From an uncultured Flavobacteriales bacterium (lineage in GTDB: Bacteria; Bacteroidota; Bacteroidia; Flavobacteriales; Crocinitomicaceae), in the NCBI GenBank assembly GCA_946478775.1, contig CAMLDR010000130.1, positions 1-12,219 on the forward strand: a stretch of DNA of 12,219 bases, in the 5' to 3' direction. Below, piece by piece: positions 10,592 through 12,219 of the stretch. Numbering within the stretch: the stretch's first letter is position 1; every line of letters starts with the position of its first letter. Under the pieces are notes generated by a model, which worked only from the letters and a program-made list of their open reading frames with translations, searched no databases and was not told the origin of the DNA. The position numbers and the translations under genes are program-made.

Positions 10592-12219
10592 ATGCACCGA
10601 TTACTCCCGTTTTGTTTCCTTTTTAACTGTATTTTTTCTTTCGGGCAAAATTCCCTGCTAAATACTGCTGTTTCGTGGTTTAGCAAGACCGATAAAACGA
10701 CCATTGATTCGTATCTGAAAAGCAACAGCTATCAATTCATCAGTGAAGCAGATTCTATCAAGTTTCATGTAGTAAACTATTCGCAGCTAAAGACCGAAAA
10801 TGGAACACAACCTAATATAACTGTTTTACTGAGTGATACTTCTTTGGAATACATTTCTTTGGACACTTACGGACATCGAACGGATATTTCAGTATTGAAA
10901 ACAGGTCGGTTTAAATCGATTGGAACAGACATTAATGGCAATTTCATCACCACTACTTACGACAACGGCACTTTTTTGATCCGGGAAGATTACGAAGCAG
11001 TTGGAAACCCGCTGGGAAAAGGAGAAATTGCTTATTTCCGCTACCGAATCTTTCGAAAATACGGGCCCTTTGATGAACTGAACGGTGAAAAGGTTTCATT
11101 TTCAGCAGACGGCACAAAAATCTCAGAGAACTATAGAAACGGGCTTTTAGATGGAGAACGGACGTTCTATTTTCCGAATGGAACGGTGAAACGAACAGAA
11201 AACTACCGCGCGGGCAGATTAAATGGTTTGGTTAGTGATTACAATCAGCAGGGAAAATTGGTCCACAGTTCGACTCACAGTTACCATTGGAAATATGGAC
11301 TAGAGAAATGGTACAACAACGAAGAAAAAGTGGTGAAAACCCTGCAATGGCAGCGCGATATTCCCGTTGGTACTGAAAAACAGACTTTCAACGGAACAAC
11401 GATCGGAAGTATTCCATATGTAAAAGGAGTGAAACAAGGTTTGGCAAAAGTTCCGGTTTATTACGATAATTACATACAAGCGAAATATCCGCGCGACACA
11501 CTGAATGACAAGCCATTTGGAATTGAGAGCATCAATTTTGACAAGGGTCTTAAAAGCGGGAAAGCGGTTTGCAGGTCTTTCAACGATACCGATACAATGT
11601 ACATTGCCTATTACAAAGCCGGACAGCTCGACAGCACTTTTACCCGTTACGGACAAAAGAGAATTCTTTACACTACCACTTATCTGAAAGGATTAGAAAA
11701 CGGAACGCGCATTTACCGCATTCCTTCCGGCCCGTTGAAAGACTCTATTCATCGTATAGAAAATTATAAAAACGGGAAGCTGGACGGGATTTTAACCCAG
11801 TATTACCGAAAAGAAGCTGATCAAACTATTGAAGATCCGGATCCCCACATTCGTTTGCCTGGAGACGTTTCCATTTATCCAATTTTCAACCCCGGCCCCT
11901 GGATTCTCCACTATTATTCTTTCACTTACCGGGACGGTTTAAAGAACGGACCTTATTCACATCAGATGGATTCCATGAATTACGGTCGTGGAACGTATTT
12001 AAACGATCGGCTGGAAGGTTATTATGAATCACAAGTGTTTTCAGACGGTCAACCGGGCAAATTGATCGACAACTTGCCAGTGATTCCTGAGAAAAAGTGG
12101 ATTAAAACTTCCGGAAACTATCAAAACGGGCTTAAAACCGGTACATGGACAACGAATAACGTCTTAGACCGTATTGTGGTAACAGAACAGTTTGAGCAAA
12201 ACCGGAAACATGGAGTTGC
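10592..12219 (+). CDS. Secreted YwqK/MORN-like repeat protein, 3' end beyond the window (at least 542 aa)
   Basis: The frame is open from ATG 10592 to the last base, 542 codons and two bases, with no stop. An in-frame TAA at 10580 leaves this ATG as the only start. Residues 1-19 (MHRLLPFCFLFNCIFSFGQ) are a Sec signal peptide, so the protein is exported. Residues about 20-165 are an unrecognised strand-rich domain. Then irregular MORN_2/YwqK-like units appear: ENYRNGLLDGERTFYFPNG (179-197), ENYRAGRLNG (203-212), TYLKGLENGTRIY (363-375), ENYKNGKLDG (390-399), FTYRDGLKNGPY (444-455) and NYQNGLKTGTW (509-519), each with the xxYxxGxxxG core. Databases often name such proteins 'YwqK family antitoxin', but an exported protein this long is unlikely to be an antitoxin. 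Function unknown; a surface or periplasmic role is inferred. Confidence 0.85.
   Translation, partial: MHRLLPFCFLFNCIFSFGQNSLLNTAVSWFSKTDKTTIDSYLKSNSYQFISEADSIKFHVVNYSQLKTENGTQPNITVLLSDTSLEYISLDTYGHRTDISVLKTGRFKSIGTDINGNFITTTYDNGTFLIREDYEAVGNPLGKGEIAYFRYRIFRKYGPFDELNGEKVSFSADGTKISENYRNGLLDGERTFYFPNGTVKRTENYRAGRLNGLVSDYNQQGKLVHSSTHSYHWKYGLEKWYNNEEKVVKTLQWQRDIPVGTEKQTFNGTTIGSIPYVKGVKQGLAKVPVYYDNYIQAKYPRDTLNDKPFGIESINFDKGLKSGKAVCRSFNDTDTMYIAYYKAGQLDSTFTRYGQKRILYTTTYLKGLENGTRIYRIPSGPLKDSIHRIENYKNGKLDGILTQYYRKEADQTIEDPDPHIRLPGDVSIYPIFNPGPWILHYYSFTYRDGLKNGPYSHQMDSMNYGRGTYLNDRLEGYYESQVFSDGQPGKLIDNLPVIPEKKWIKTSGNYQNGLKTGTWTTNNVLDRIVVTEQFEQNRKHGV

Noticed and set aside
11300..11656. Minus-strand frame of 118 codons opposite the YwqK-like gene
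   Set aside because: It lies wholly antisense to a 542-codon frame with a signal peptide and repeat motifs; no family is recognisable.
10592..12219. Reading the YwqK-like protein as an antitoxin of a toxin-antitoxin pair
   Set aside because: The database name is inherited; this protein is long and exported, and no toxin gene is adjacent (the divergent neighbour is an LLM oxidoreductase).

Overview
The window looks like chromosomal DNA of a member of the Bacteroidota, most likely of the Flavobacteriales/Crocinitomicaceae kind. The evidence is a secreted GH92 alpha-mannosidase, a signal peptide ending in SFGQ, a MORN-like (YwqK-type) secreted repeat protein, upstream boxes matching the Bacteroidota -7 promoter consensus TAnnTTTG, and few strong Shine-Dalgarno sites. 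GC content is moderate, by eye 40-45%. This placement is inference; the sequence holds no rRNA or other marker gene. No tRNA, rRNA, CRISPR array, transposase or phage gene was seen.

Layout. (1) Positions 1-429 hold no convincing gene: a perfect heptamer tandem repeat at the left edge, then AT-rich DNA with a 22-bp-spaced direct repeat. (2) Positions 430-2980, minus strand, form a tight string read right to left: siderophore-interacting FAD/NAD(P)H reductase, AraC-family regulator, DUF1905/YdeI-like protein, DUF1801 protein, with gaps of 11, 28 and 1 bp. (3) Next to the right are a DinB-like protein (3063-3530) and a pair whose stop and start overlap as TAATG: the GH92 mannosidase (4018-6294) followed by a second DUF1801 protein (3668-4018). 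(4) Positions 6295-6736 are non-coding and dominated by a hairpin and a nested imperfect palindrome of about 220 bp, probably a dispersed repeat or MITE-like element. (5) Then, minus strand, come a two-TM membrane protein of unknown function, a VOC/glyoxalase-fold protein with its own candidate promoter and operator, and an 82-aa orphan that starts with GTG. (6) The only short plus-strand gene is a small XRE regulator. It converges on a WYL-domain (YafY-type) regulator, and the two stop codons share one CTAG. (7) Upstream of the WYL gene is a luciferase-like (LLM) flavin oxidoreductase. (8) Divergent from it, a secreted YwqK/MORN-like protein starts at 10592 and runs off the right edge with no stop in 542 codons.

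How it fits together. The reductase-AraC pair suggests iron mobilisation under local control. The AraC, XRE and WYL regulators each sit beside small stress- or redox-type enzymes (reductase, VOC, LLM). The GH92 enzyme keeps the likely catalytic Glu/Asp/Asp and, at the spacing I remember for BT3990, a His-Glu pair linked to alpha-1,2-mannose recognition, so it probably trims alpha-1,2-mannosides in the periplasm. I do not see a clear new defence or mobile system. The least explained items are the 6388-6653 folded element, the membrane protein at 6737-7336, the coupling of GH92 to DUF1801, and the long repeat protein at the right edge.
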